DNA from: Capnocytophaga sputigena
Lineage (GTDB): Bacteria; Bacteroidota; Bacteroidia; Flavobacteriales; Flavobacteriaceae
DNA: 64,000 nucleotides
Direction: 5' to 3'
Assembly (NCBI RefSeq): GCF_900446695.1
Contig: NZ_UAVP01000007.1
Span: 434,001-498,000 of the forward strand
Part shown: piece after piece, positions 53,927-62,130 of the stretch
Layout: each line of letters begins with the position of its first letter
Numbering within the stretch: the first letter of the stretch is position 1
The notes under the pieces: model-generated
Told to the model about the DNA's origin: nothing
The model's input: only the letters and a program-made list of their open reading frames with translations
Databases searched by the model: none
Program-made: the position numbers and the translations under genes

Positions 53927-54388
53927 ATGAAAGCAAAAATTTTTATCACAACACTATTTTTCCTTATTGGAGCAACAGTTTTAAAAGCCCAAAATGAAAG
54001 TAGTGATACACAAAAGGCTATCGCTACTTTGAAGGAGTTTTACAAAGTAATATATGATGATAATTCATGGAAAGAAGAGCAATTTTTAAAATATGTATCT
54101 AAGGAATTGTTCAATAAAGTATTTCCTCCCTCTCGCGAAGATAATTCACCAGAATATGACCCTTTTATACAAGCACAAGACTATGAAGCAAAAACTCTTA
54201 ATCGCAGTTTGAAAATTACCTCTTTAGGTAATGATAGATATAGAGTATGTTTTTTGCTTTCTGACTGGGAAAAGAAGAAAACTTGCGTAGATTATCAATT
54301 GAAGAAAAATAACAAAGGGAAATATATGATTACTAATATTTTAAGTGATAAGAATTTCTATATAGAACCCAAAAAGAAAAAGAATTAA
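53927..54388 (+). CDS. Secreted DUF3828-like protein
   Basis: A 153-residue exported protein with a signal peptide (MKAKIFITTLFFLIGATVLKAQ). The mature part opens with a helix of the type AIATLKEFYKVIYDD and YVSKELFNKVF, then a beta-rich half, which resembles DUF3828/NTF2-like domains; this is tentative. The C-terminus is Lys-rich. The ATG is 11 bases after the previous stop, and 45 bases separate it from the regulator. Function unknown. Confidence 0.65.
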   Translation: MKAKIFITTLFFLIGATVLKAQNESSDTQKAIATLKEFYKVIYDDNSWKEEQFLKYVSKELFNKVFPPSREDNSPEYDPFIQAQDYEAKTLNRSLKITSLGNDRYRVCFLLSDWEKKKTCVDYQLKKNNKGKYMITNILSDKNFYIEPKKKKN

Positions 54389-54433
54389 AAGACCCCTTGC
54401 TGGTTTTATTACCTAAATACCTATTATCTAATT

Positions 54434-54736
54434 TTGAAGTCTCTTTTAGCACATATCAATAAGGCTTTTGACCACCGCATTCGCTTAGCGATTATGTCGG
54501 TGTTGATGGTCAATGACAGTGCCGACTTTAATACTCTAAAAGAACTCTTAGGGGTAACCGACGGCAATCTGGCAAGCCATACCCGTGCCTTGGAAGCTGA
54601 AGAGTATATCACTATTGAAAAATCGTTTATAGGGCGCAAAACTAATACGAGTTATAAAGTAACTGAAAAGGGTCGCGAGGCTTTCCAAGAACATTTAAAT
54701 GCACTCGAGAAGATTATTGGGAAATTAGCAGATTAG
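54434..54736 (+). CDS. Winged-helix transcriptional regulator (HTH_34 type), TTG start
   Basis: A 100-residue DNA-binding protein. FDHRIRLAIMSVLMVNDSAD and LKELLGVTDGNLASHTRALE are the typical first helices and recognition helix of the one-domain MarR/ArsR-like regulators in Bacteroidetes, followed by the wing (IEKSFIGRKTNTSYKVTEKG). It has no ATG that keeps the fold: the best start is TTG at 54434, which gives MKSLLAHINKAFDHRIR. The other ATG codons lie inside the DNA-binding domain. It probably controls its own operon and creD. Confidence 0.88.
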   Translation: MKSLLAHINKAFDHRIRLAIMSVLMVNDSADFNTLKELLGVTDGNLASHTRALEAEEYITIEKSFIGRKTNTSYKVTEKGREAFQEHLNALEKIIGKLAD

Positions 54737-54783
54737 GAAATTTGCCAATTTGCCCCCGAACCCCCGAAGGAGGACGATCCGTA

Positions 54784-54812
54784 AAGGAGTAACATTATCT
54801 CCTTTCTTTTTT
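54784..54812 (+). terminator. Hairpin between the regulator and creD
   Basis: AAAGGAG (54784-54790) pairs with CTCCTTT (54799-54805) followed by CTTTTTTA. A C-rich stretch (CCCCCGAA twice, 54756-54773) lies just before. It could end or attenuate the regulator transcript ahead of creD. Confidence 0.5.
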
Positions 54813-54820
54813 ATATACGC

Positions 54821-54840
54821 ACTTTGAATTACAAAGCGCT
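54821..54840. promoter_or_regulatory. Candidate operator, site 2 (upstream of creD)
   Basis: ACTTTG (54821-54826), AATTA, CAAAGC (54832-54837), preceded by GC and followed by GC. Same half-sites and the same 5-bp spacing as site 1 at 52523. No good TAnnTTTG element is seen here, so the creD promoter itself is not identified. Confidence 0.4.
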
Positions 54841-54882
54841 TTAGTGTTAATTGTTAATTATTAATTATAAATTTTAAATATT

Positions 54883-56229
54883 ATGTATCCAGAAAAACCA
54901 TCAACAACATCTAATGTATGGCAATCAAACACTTTTCGTTTGATGCTTATTGGGGCACTTACTTTGGTATTGCTCATTCCGCTCTTATTAGTGCAAAACT
55001 TAGTGAGAGAACGCAAAGAACGTCAGCAGGAGGTTATCAATGAGATTGATAGCAAGTGGGGGCGTGAGGTCTTTTTCTATGGACCTATTCTCAAAATCCC
55101 TTATAAGGTGTATAGCGACAAGAACAAAAATGTTTTTGAAACTCAATATGCTTATTTCTTCCCCGAGGAATTGAAAAATACTTCAAATGTAAAAACTGAA
55201 GTGAAGAAACGCAATAACTATGAGTCGGTGGTGTTTAATGCAACTATGGATTTTACAGGTAGTTATGTAGCTCCTAACTTTACAACTAAAGGAATTGCTA
55301 ATGAGGATATCAGTTGGGATAAGGCTACAATTCTCATCCGCACTACTAACCTTGCAAGTATTAAAAACGGAGTAAGCATTCAATTAGGGGGTAAGACTTA
55401 CGCTTTTGAACCTATCTATGAGCAAAGTGATAACGAGAATTATTACTCTGACTATGAGAGTAAAGCTAATGAGGTGTCCTCACTTGAAACAGGTTTTATC
55501 AACTATCAGGAGTTTTTAGCAAATCCATCGTTTAGTTTTACGGTGCAGTACGATGGTAGCAAGAAGATAGCTATTGTACCTATCGGGAAGACGACAGAGG
55601 GCACACTTACCTCCAATTGGGCTGACCCCAGCTTTACTGGTGGCTTTTTGCCTTATACCAAACAGATAAATACTAATGGGTTTAACGCTTCGTGGAAGGT
55701 GTTGCACATCAATCGTCCGTTTGCACAACAATCGTTTGGAAGTTTGCCAAGCATTGCGCAATACACTTATGATGTAGATTTTATCATTCCTGTAGACCAA
55801 TATCAACAGAATGAACGCGCTACTAAATACGGTTATTTGGTTATCTTTCTCACTTTCTTGATATTCTTCTTGATACAAAGTATCAGCAAGATAAAGATTC
55901 ATATCTTTCAATATTCAATGATAGGTTTATCCCTTATCTTGTTCTATACCTTACTTATTTCTATTACTGAACACAGTAGTTTCTCGTTTGCTTACTTTAT
56001 ATCATCGGTAATGACTGTAGGACTTATCAGTTTGTATTCGGTTTCTATACTGAAAAATAAGAAGTTCCCTACTTTTATAGGGCTTTCATTAGCGGCACTC
56101 TACGGCTTTATCTATGTGATTATTCAGCTTGAAAACTATGCTTTATTAGTGGGTAGTATTGGCTTGTTCACCATTTTAGCAATCGTGATGTACGTATCGC
56201 GAAAAGTAGAATGGGAAAGTAGGGGGTAG
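54883..56229 (+). CDS. creD: CreD-like inner-membrane protein
   Basis: A 448-residue membrane protein. One N-terminal membrane segment (FRLMLIGALTLVLLIPLLLV) is followed by a large beta-rich periplasmic domain (about 45-310, with GREVFFYGPILKIPYK and FNASWKVLHINRPFAQQSFG) and five C-terminal membrane segments. This is the CreD layout. In E. coli CreD is an envelope protein controlled by the CreBC system and related to cell-envelope stability and beta-lactam response; here a winged-helix regulator is beside it instead. Confidence 0.9.
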   Translation: MYPEKPSTTSNVWQSNTFRLMLIGALTLVLLIPLLLVQNLVRERKERQQEVINEIDSKWGREVFFYGPILKIPYKVYSDKNKNVFETQYAYFFPEELKNTSNVKTEVKKRNNYESVVFNATMDFTGSYVAPNFTTKGIANEDISWDKATILIRTTNLASIKNGVSIQLGGKTYAFEPIYEQSDNENYYSDYESKANEVSSLETGFINYQEFLANPSFSFTVQYDGSKKIAIVPIGKTTEGTLTSNWADPSFTGGFLPYTKQINTNGFNASWKVLHINRPFAQQSFGSLPSIAQYTYDVDFIIPVDQYQQNERATKYGYLVIFLTFLIFFLIQSISKIKIHIFQYSMIGLSLILFYTLLISITEHSSFSFAYFISSVMTVGLISLYSVSILKNKKFPTFIGLSLAALYGFIYVIIQLENYALLVGSIGLFTILAIVMYVSRKVEWESRG

Positions 56230-56259
56230 GTAAGAGATAAAAGATAAGAAGTAAGAAAG

Positions 56260-56309
56260 ACTTTGCCAAGAGTTGTAGCAATAAAGGCTATGACTTTTGG
56301 CAAAGTTTT
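56260..56309. terminator. Bidirectional hairpin between creD and the 56327 gene (ACTTTGCCAAAG-family)
   Basis: ACTTTGCCAA (56260-56269) pairs with TTGGCAAAGT (56297-56306) between two convergent genes. A T-run on the plus side suits the creD transcript. The loop GCTATGAC matches the copy at 25009. Confidence 0.65.
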
Positions 56310-56326
56310 AAATGTTTTGTAAAATA

Positions 56327-56848
56327 CTATCTCACAGTAATAGAGTTTAAAAAGCTATTCATCTCGGTAGTAGCTTTGGAGCTGTTGTTCATTGCTATAC
56401 ATTCTACCGACACTACTTTAGCACGGACAAAAAGCACTATACTACTGCGCTGGGTAACCTCACCCGTAGCAGGATTGACCGCTGAATAGTTTATTTTTCT
56501 ACCATAGTGAGCTCCTTTTTTGATAGGGCTTATCTGTGCAGTATTGCCCGAGGAAGCCATCACCCCTTGAGTATAGTTGTTGAGAAAACTATCCGCTACC
56601 TCTTTTTTTTGAGTTTCTGAAAAGTTTCTTTCAGCAACTAAGTACTGAGAGCGTTGTGGTAGGTCTACACTCTGCACCATACACACCGCGTTGTCTGTTT
56701 GTGCGATATACTGTCGTGCCCCCTGTGCCACACTGTACTGCGGATTTTTAGGGAAGGTTACCCAAATACCATTTTCTACTTCTTTTCTTACTTGTGAAAA
56801 GAGAGATAAGGAGGTGAATAGGGTAATGATAAGAAGAATGTTTTTCAT
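56327..56848 (-). CDS. Hypothetical secreted protein
   Basis: A 173-residue exported protein with a signal peptide (MKNILLIITLFTSLSLFSQ). The mature part is a small alpha/beta domain (VTFPKNPQYSVAQGARQY, VVSVECIAMNNSSKATTEMN) that I cannot assign. It is the last gene of a run of eight minus-strand genes and lies 12 bases after the lipoprotein gene at 56860. Function unknown. Confidence 0.7.
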   Translation of the reverse strand: MKNILLIITLFTSLSLFSQVRKEVENGIWVTFPKNPQYSVAQGARQYIAQTDNAVCMVQSVDLPQRSQYLVAERNFSETQKKEVADSFLNNYTQGVMASSGNTAQISPIKKGAHYGRKINYSAVNPATGEVTQRSSIVLFVRAKVVSVECIAMNNSSKATTEMNSFLNSITVR

Positions 56849-56859
56849 AGATGTAGAAT

Positions 56860-57216
56860 TTAATTGAGTTCAACTTTGTATTCACGACCTCTATCATCCT
56901 CAAATGAGGCTGAACCATCGCTAATGTCTACAGGAGAGAAATGGCTATCGTCTAACCATCCACCATTATTCCAATATATTTTGGTAAGTTCTCCGTCTTC
57001 CACTTCTACATCTAATGTATAAGTAGCTTCGTGCCCCGTGTCAGGATTGTAAACTTCTACTTCAGCTTCATAAGTACCATCAGGGTATTTCTCTTCTTTT
57101 TCATAAGTAGAGTTTTCCTCATAGTCATCAGTGCTATTGTCGTTGTAATAATTTTTTCTTTGGTTGCAAGCAATCAAAGTTAAAAATAGGGTGAGGAGTA
57201 AGATTATTTTTTTCAT
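56860..57216 (-). CDS. Small acidic lipoprotein
   Basis: A 118-residue predicted lipoprotein: lipobox Cys17 (LIAC). An Asp/Glu/Tyr/Asn-rich linker is followed by a compact domain, EAEVEVYNPDTGHEATYTLD through LTKIYWNNGGWLDDSHF, with a conserved-looking Trp/Gly core. Family not recognised. It is 2 bases after the YD-repeat-like lipoprotein gene, so probably co-transcribed. Confidence 0.7.
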   Translation of the reverse strand: MKKIILLLTLFLTLIACNQRKNYYNDNSTDDYEENSTYEKEEKYPDGTYEAEVEVYNPDTGHEATYTLDVEVEDGELTKIYWNNGGWLDDSHFSPVDISDGSASFEDDRGREYKVELN

Positions 57217-57218
57217 AG

Positions 57219-58043
57219 TTAATAGTATTCTATATTCCGTTCTATGATTAAATTTTTACTGTGCCCTTGAGATGTTATTGTCTTAGTCATTTCTATCCAA
57301 TTGCCTTTACTGTCAAACTTGTATTTACAAGTTACGTTTTCTTTTCCGTCCAATACTCCACCTGCTTCAATTTTTCTAACTAAGTTGCCTCTATTATCAT
57401 ACTCATAGGAAATTTCTGTTTTACCAAGAAATAGATCTTGAATTGTGCTTTTTATTTTATTTCCTTTTTGGTCATACGAATTTTCTTCTTTATAGATAAT
57501 TTCAATTTTCGCAGTGCCATTTTCATCAAAGGAAAAATTACCTTCCTCATCTGTTGCATAAACGAATAGATAACGTTCTACTTGATTTCCTTTTTCATCA
57601 TATCTATAGATATAATAATTATTGGATTTTAATTTCCCATTAGTATTATATGAGTTTTCTTCTGTTATATTACCCTGAAGATCATGTTTATAAACTGATT
57701 TTTCTTCGAGATTTCCTTTGCTGTCATAAGTGTCTTTGCTTAATAACAGTCCTTTATTATCATAATTATAAGTATAAACATTAAAGACTCCCCCATTTTT
57801 ATTATAGGAGATTTCTTTAAGTAATTTTCCTGTCTCGTCAAAAGAAAATTCATTATTAGCAAAGCCTCTTGGAGCTAAATTTCCCTTGTGATATTCACCT
57901 GAATATCCTATAGCTTCATAAGGTGTTTCTTTTATGGATTTCACCTTGCCTTTTAAATTCTGTTTATCCCAGTCAGTTTTACTACTTTTGCTCTCACAAG
58001 CTACCAAAGCCATAAGGCTCAACAAAAAAAATATTAGTTTCAT
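57219..58043 (-). CDS. YD-repeat-like lipoprotein A
   Basis: A 274-residue predicted lipoprotein (lipobox Cys16, LVAC). The mature part is made of about nine short repeats of the type YNYDNKGLLLSKDTYDSKGN, resembling YD/RHS repeats that wrap into a beta structure. It lacks the core and toxin tip of true Rhs proteins. It is a clear paralogue of the next gene: both start with a segment of the type LKGKVKSIKE or LKDKVKSLRI and end in IERNIEYY or TKRIIEYY. Function unknown. Confidence 0.75.
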   Translation of the reverse strand: MKLIFFLLSLMALVACESKSSKTDWDKQNLKGKVKSIKETPYEAIGYSGEYHKGNLAPRGFANNEFSFDETGKLLKEISYNKNGGVFNVYTYNYDNKGLLLSKDTYDSKGNLEEKSVYKHDLQGNITEENSYNTNGKLKSNNYYIYRYDEKGNQVERYLFVYATDEEGNFSFDENGTAKIEIIYKEENSYDQKGNKIKSTIQDLFLGKTEISYEYDNRGNLVRKIEAGGVLDGKENVTCKYKFDSKGNWIEMTKTITSQGHSKNLIIERNIEYY

Positions 58044-58054
58044 AAGTGTATTTT

Positions 58055-59008
58055 TTAGTAATATTCAATAATTCTTTTTGTGATAAACTTAGCTATGCCA
58101 TTTTCATAGATGATTTTCTCTGTCCAATTCCCTTTATCATCATAAATATACTTATAGGAATCTTTTCTAAGAATTCTATTTTCTAAGTTCATATTAAGCA
58201 CTCCCTCAGAACTCAATTCATTTCCATTATTATCATATTGAAAATAAAATACCAACTTATATTTAGAATTGGATAGATTAACTAACTCTTCTATTTTTCT
58301 ATTTTCATTATTATACTTGAAAAATCGTTTTTCTTCCAAAGTGTTTTGTTTATAAGAAGCCTCTTCTACTTTATTATTTTTTTGATCGTAGACAAAAAGA
58401 CTTCTCGTAGTTTCATCTCCGTTAGAAGAGTAGCCAATTTGTTCAATCAAATTGCCTTTATCATCATACTTATAGATTTCTTTTCCTCCAAATATTTCTT
58501 TCCCATCATCTTGAAAGAATATTGTTCTTCCTTCTATTTTTTCATTTTTTAAATTGTACTGATACTCTTCTTTAGCTGTTTCTTTATCTCTTGCAAAAGT
58601 AAGTATCTCTACATTATTACCTTCTGAATTATATTTGTAGACTGATTTACTTTCAAAATTTATTTTTGTATCTCCTAAATCAACTATATTTAGAGTACGT
58701 ATTTCACTTTTCTTATTTTGTTCGTTGTAAATTATTTTTTGAGAAGTTTTAATTTCTCCATCTTTTCCGAAAGTTTCAAAAGACAATATAAATCCCTGTT
58801 CATTAAAACTATAAGATCTATTGCCTTCTAATCTTTCTCCTGCTGTAATCTCCCCAAATTTATCAATAGGTTCATAATTGATAATTCTTAAGGATTTGAC
58901 CTTATCTTTCAATTCGAGTTCAGTTAGATCATTCTTTATTTTATTTTCTTGTGTGCAAGCTACAACAAAAGGCAAAAAGCACACTATTAAAAATAATATT
59001 TTTTTCAT
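58055..59008 (-). CDS. YD-repeat-like lipoprotein B
   Basis: A 317-residue predicted lipoprotein (lipobox Cys18, VVAC) with about ten YD-like units (YKYNSEGNNVEILTF, YKYDDKGNLIEQIGY, FKYNNENRKIEELVN). It is a paralogue of the gene at 57219, 11 bases upstream of it, so they arose by tandem duplication. The protein probably faces the periplasm or the surface. Function unknown. Confidence 0.75.
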   Translation of the reverse strand: MKKILFLIVCFLPFVVACTQENKIKNDLTELELKDKVKSLRIINYEPIDKFGEITAGERLEGNRSYSFNEQGFILSFETFGKDGEIKTSQKIIYNEQNKKSEIRTLNIVDLGDTKINFESKSVYKYNSEGNNVEILTFARDKETAKEEYQYNLKNEKIEGRTIFFQDDGKEIFGGKEIYKYDDKGNLIEQIGYSSNGDETTRSLFVYDQKNNKVEEASYKQNTLEEKRFFKYNNENRKIEELVNLSNSKYKLVFYFQYDNNGNELSSEGVLNMNLENRILRKDSYKYIYDDKGNWTEKIIYENGIAKFITKRIIEYY

Positions 59009-59019
59009 TGTTCTTAATT

Positions 59020-59829
59020 TTATAGGTTATTAGAATAGGTACAATCGCTTCCCTTTGCGTGTTCGGCTAGTATTTTTTCAATAAAATCAGTGTTTGTTAT
59101 TTCTAATGAAACAGCTATTTTGCTTGCTCCTTGAACATCTTTCGATACCCAAGTTGTATTACTTTCACCATAAGTTAGTGTAGTAAATTCAACAGTTTTT
59201 TCCTTAAAAAGTACTTTTCCTTTGCTGTTAAGATACTCAACATATAAATTGTATGTATCACGAGGGATCGTAAAATTTGAGTAATTTTTGTAGGTAATAT
59301 TCCCTGTAACATATCCATATCCACCTTGAACAGTGTGATTTTCCAAACGAACATTTTGTTCGATTTCTCTTTTAATGCTCTCCACTAAGCTATTAAACTC
59401 AAATCGTTTTTCAAAGCAAATTTTAGAGATTTCAATGTCGTAGTTATCATCTTTTATACAACCAATTTGTTTGCAGTATTTGTAAAGTTCAGAATATACA
59501 AACATAGAAAGCCCTTTGGTTTTTGTAATAATATACTTTCCGTTTTTCTTTTCAACTTCGAAAAGTACTTCATTTCCTTGAGCTTTTCCTATTACAGAAA
59601 TTGTTCTCTCATTTAGTACAGCATTTAATAATTGAAAATCTTTTAGTGCCAAAAAACGTCCTTCAATTTTTTTTATATCAGGATAGTATAGAGGCAACTT
59701 TTCTAAATTTTCAAACGCGGTATTACTTGCAAAAAGACTAACAACTTCTTTTGCTTTGTTGATTTTAGTTTCTTCTGATTCACAAGAAACCAAAGCAAGT
59801 AACATGCAGATAAACAATACTTTTTTCAT
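59020..59829 (-). CDS. Hypothetical lipoprotein
   Basis: A 269-residue predicted lipoprotein (lipobox Cys16, LVSC). The second half (VQGGYGYVTGNITYKNYSNF, YVEYLNSKGKVLFKE, GESNTTWVS) looks like a small immunoglobulin-like beta domain of the FxLYD type that often follows a membrane anchor; this is tentative. It ends 11 bases before the YD-like lipoprotein B gene and belongs to the same run. Confidence 0.68.
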   Translation of the reverse strand: MKKVLFICMLLALVSCESEETKINKAKEVVSLFASNTAFENLEKLPLYYPDIKKIEGRFLALKDFQLLNAVLNERTISVIGKAQGNEVLFEVEKKNGKYIITKTKGLSMFVYSELYKYCKQIGCIKDDNYDIEISKICFEKRFEFNSLVESIKREIEQNVRLENHTVQGGYGYVTGNITYKNYSNFTIPRDTYNLYVEYLNSKGKVLFKEKTVEFTTLTYGESNTTWVSKDVQGASKIAVSLEITNTDFIEKILAEHAKGSDCTYSNNL

Positions 59830-59840
59830 TGTTATGATAT

Positions 59841-60413
59841 TTATTTTATTTGGTTTAACATTTCACAAGCTTTGTCATTGAAGTTTTCACAAGCCTTACG
59901 TAGCCAAAATATAGCTTTACTTTTAGACTTTTCAACTCCTTTTCCAAGATAATAGCAAGCAGCTAAGTTATTCTGAGCTTTTGCATCTCCTTGTTCTGCC
60001 GCTTTTTTCCACCAATAGAAAGCTTTACTATCAGATTGCTCTACACCAATCCCTTCGCTATAGTAATAACCAATATTGAATTGAGCACTATAATTACCTT
60101 GTTGTGCTGATTTTCTGTACCAATAAGCTGATTTTGAATGAGATTGCTCTACTCCTACACCTTCTCGATAACATTCACCTAACCCAAGTTGAGCAAGTGC
60201 ATTTCCTTTTTCTGCTGCTTTGGCAAACCAATAAACGGCATCTTCGGGAGATTTTTCTACATCATCTCCTCCTAAATAGTAAAGTGTAGCCAAATAAAAC
60301 TGAGCTTCTACATTACCTTTTGTTGCATCTTCAGTGAGTAGATCTATGTTTACTTTTTGTGCTGAGAGCAAAACTATGTAGAAAAAGCTGAAAAATAGTA
60401 ATATCCTTTTCAT
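59841..60413 (-). CDS. Secreted Sel1-like repeat protein
   Basis: A 190-residue exported protein: signal peptide (MKRILLFFSFFYIVLLSA) and four Sel1-like repeats, such as YWFAKAAEKGNALAQLGLGE and YWWKKAAEQGDAKAQNNLAA, each about 36 residues with the AQxxLG core. SLR proteins are helical scaffolds for protein-protein contact. Upstream by 3 bases is a membrane protein with similar repeats. The partner is unknown. Confidence 0.85.
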   Translation of the reverse strand: MKRILLFFSFFYIVLLSAQKVNIDLLTEDATKGNVEAQFYLATLYYLGGDDVEKSPEDAVYWFAKAAEKGNALAQLGLGECYREGVGVEQSHSKSAYWYRKSAQQGNYSAQFNIGYYYSEGIGVEQSDSKAFYWWKKAAEQGDAKAQNNLAACYYLGKGVEKSKSKAIFWLRKACENFNDKACEMLNQIK

Positions 60414-60416
60414 ATC

Positions 60417-61427
60417 TTAAAAATTTATGATAGGTTTTTTACTTTTAGATAAATGGATAAACATACTTATAATAACCAACGATATTATATAGACAAAAGT
60501 TAGCCCAAAAAATCCTATAGTATCATCTTCATGTGAAAAGCCTGAATTTATAAAGAATATTACTAATGTTGGTATCCATGCTAATAAAAATATTACTATA
60601 GCATAAGCAAAAGAGGATACTTTTGGTTTAAAGTAAGCAATAATCATACATATCAAACCAATGGCACTTCCTATAAGAGCTGTGATAGAAGCTATTACAG
60701 CTGCCTCTTCTCTTATATAAGAGTCGTTTTTATAAATATAATTATCATAATTAGTTGAGTTTAGAACAAGTAGTCCTAACATAAAAAATACTATCCAAAG
60801 AGTAATACCTAACAATAAAGTAGATACAAATACATTGCTAAGTAATCCTCTATTACGCATACTTTCAATACTATTGTTCCCAATACTATTGCTCCCTCTA
60901 TCTAAGGTTGTTTCATCTTTTCTTATGGGAGTTATATTAATCCCCATTCTTTTTAAAATTTCAAGAGCTTCGGGATATCCATTTTGGGCAGATTTTTCTA
61001 TCCAGAGTTGAGCTTTATATGTGTCATTCTTTTCAAATAGCAGCATACCTAATTTGTATTGTGCTTTTGGAAATTCTTTTTCAGCAGCTTGAATGTAATA
61101 CTCATAAGACTTTTGTAAATCACATTCAACTCCCTTTTCTTCACTATACAAATCACCTAATAGGCACATAGCTTCTACATTCCCTAAGTTAGCGGCTTGT
61201 TCTAAAATAGGTAATGCTTCAGTGTAATTGTTCTGTTCTGTTAAAGATATTGCTTGTTTAAAAAGTTTTTCACTTTGCATTTGAGCCATTACCTCTTTTA
61301 AATCCTTAGGAGGAGAGGGTATTTCTTCTATTACTGTAATCTCTTCTGAAGAGCCAAATAAATTTTGAAAAATACCATACATAACAACAACCATTGCTAT
61401 TAGTAAAATTATGACTATAATTTCCAT
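60417..61427 (-). CDS. Membrane protein with Sel1-like repeats
   Basis: A 336-residue protein. One membrane segment at the very N-terminus (residues 2-22), about three Sel1/TPR-like units (about 60-170; ALPILEQAANLGNVEAMCLL, SYEYYIQAAEKEFPKAQYKL), a Ser/Asn linker, then four hydrophobic segments in the last 140 residues. It would expose its repeats on one side of the inner membrane. It lies 10 bases after the HEPN-like gene and 3 before the secreted SLR gene. Function unknown. Confidence 0.75.
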   Translation of the reverse strand: MEIIVIILLIAMVVVMYGIFQNLFGSSEEITVIEEIPSPPKDLKEVMAQMQSEKLFKQAISLTEQNNYTEALPILEQAANLGNVEAMCLLGDLYSEEKGVECDLQKSYEYYIQAAEKEFPKAQYKLGMLLFEKNDTYKAQLWIEKSAQNGYPEALEILKRMGINITPIRKDETTLDRGSNSIGNNSIESMRNRGLLSNVFVSTLLLGITLWIVFFMLGLLVLNSTNYDNYIYKNDSYIREEAAVIASITALIGSAIGLICMIIAYFKPKVSSFAYAIVIFLLAWIPTLVIFFINSGFSHEDDTIGFFGLTFVYIISLVIISMFIHLSKSKKPIINF

Positions 61428-61437
61428 AAGTTATTTT

Positions 61438-62085
61438 TTATCCGTTAATTACTGTAAATCTTGATTTTATTTCTTGTTCATCTATAGAAGTAAGACTTCC
61501 ATTTATTGCATCTTCTTTGACTCTTCTAAAGATGTCTTCTACTAAATTGATAAAATTATTTACATAAATAATTGTATTGCAGTCTTCACTTTTATTGGAA
61601 TAGTTGTTATCCCAATTCTCTTGAGGAAGTTCAACCACTTTGTTACTTTCCTCTAAGCTAAGTACAAATTTTTTAGGGTAATTATCACTTTTGCTAACCA
61701 AGCCCCCATTATGAGCTAAAGCATTTCTAAGTCCTACTAAGGTATAATTTTCATCACTATTTGCTACATTGTTGTAAGTTTTTAAAACTTTGTAGATAGC
61801 GTTTTCCTGAGTAGTAGAAGGATTAAAGATTTGTCCTAATTGCTCTAACAAGACAAGATAACACATAATGCCCGAAAAATAGGAATAACCTAAACCTTCT
61901 TTCCAAAGTGCTTCCCGAATTTCTAAAACTTTTTTGTCTTTGTCAGTTAGTTTATCTCCTGTTTCTATATTTCTACCACATAAGAGACGAGCTGTTTTCA
62001 AATTTATCATAACTACAGAAGTCCTTTCTGGAGTTATTTCCATAGGTTGTTTATGGTCTAATAGTTTGGCTATAAAATCATTCAT
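61438..62085 (-). CDS. HEPN-like helical protein
   Basis: A 215-residue cytoplasmic, mostly helical protein. GLRNALAHNGGL has Arg120-Asn-Ala-Leu-Ala-His125, an R-N-x3-H pattern as in the active site of HEPN ribonucleases, and the hydrophobic helices before it suit a HEPN bundle. This is a motif-based suggestion only; RNxxxH also occurs in related RloC/Abi-type and unassigned proteins. It is the first gene of the minus-strand run, downstream of a gene-free region. Function unknown. Confidence 0.6.
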   Translation of the reverse strand: MNDFIAKLLDHKQPMEITPERTSVVMINLKTARLLCGRNIETGDKLTDKDKKVLEIREALWKEGLGYSYFSGIMCYLVLLEQLGQIFNPSTTQENAIYKVLKTYNNVANSDENYTLVGLRNALAHNGGLVSKSDNYPKKFVLSLEESNKVVELPQENWDNNYSNKSEDCNTIIYVNNFINLVEDIFRRVKEDAINGSLTSIDEQEIKSRFTVING

Positions 62086-62130
62086 AGTATTTTTGTTTTT
62101 AACATTATATTCATTCTACTGCATAAAAAA

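Noticed and set aside
57219-59008. Rhs/polymorphic toxin genes
   Set aside because: Far too short, with lipoprotein signals and no Rhs core motif or C-terminal toxin domain.
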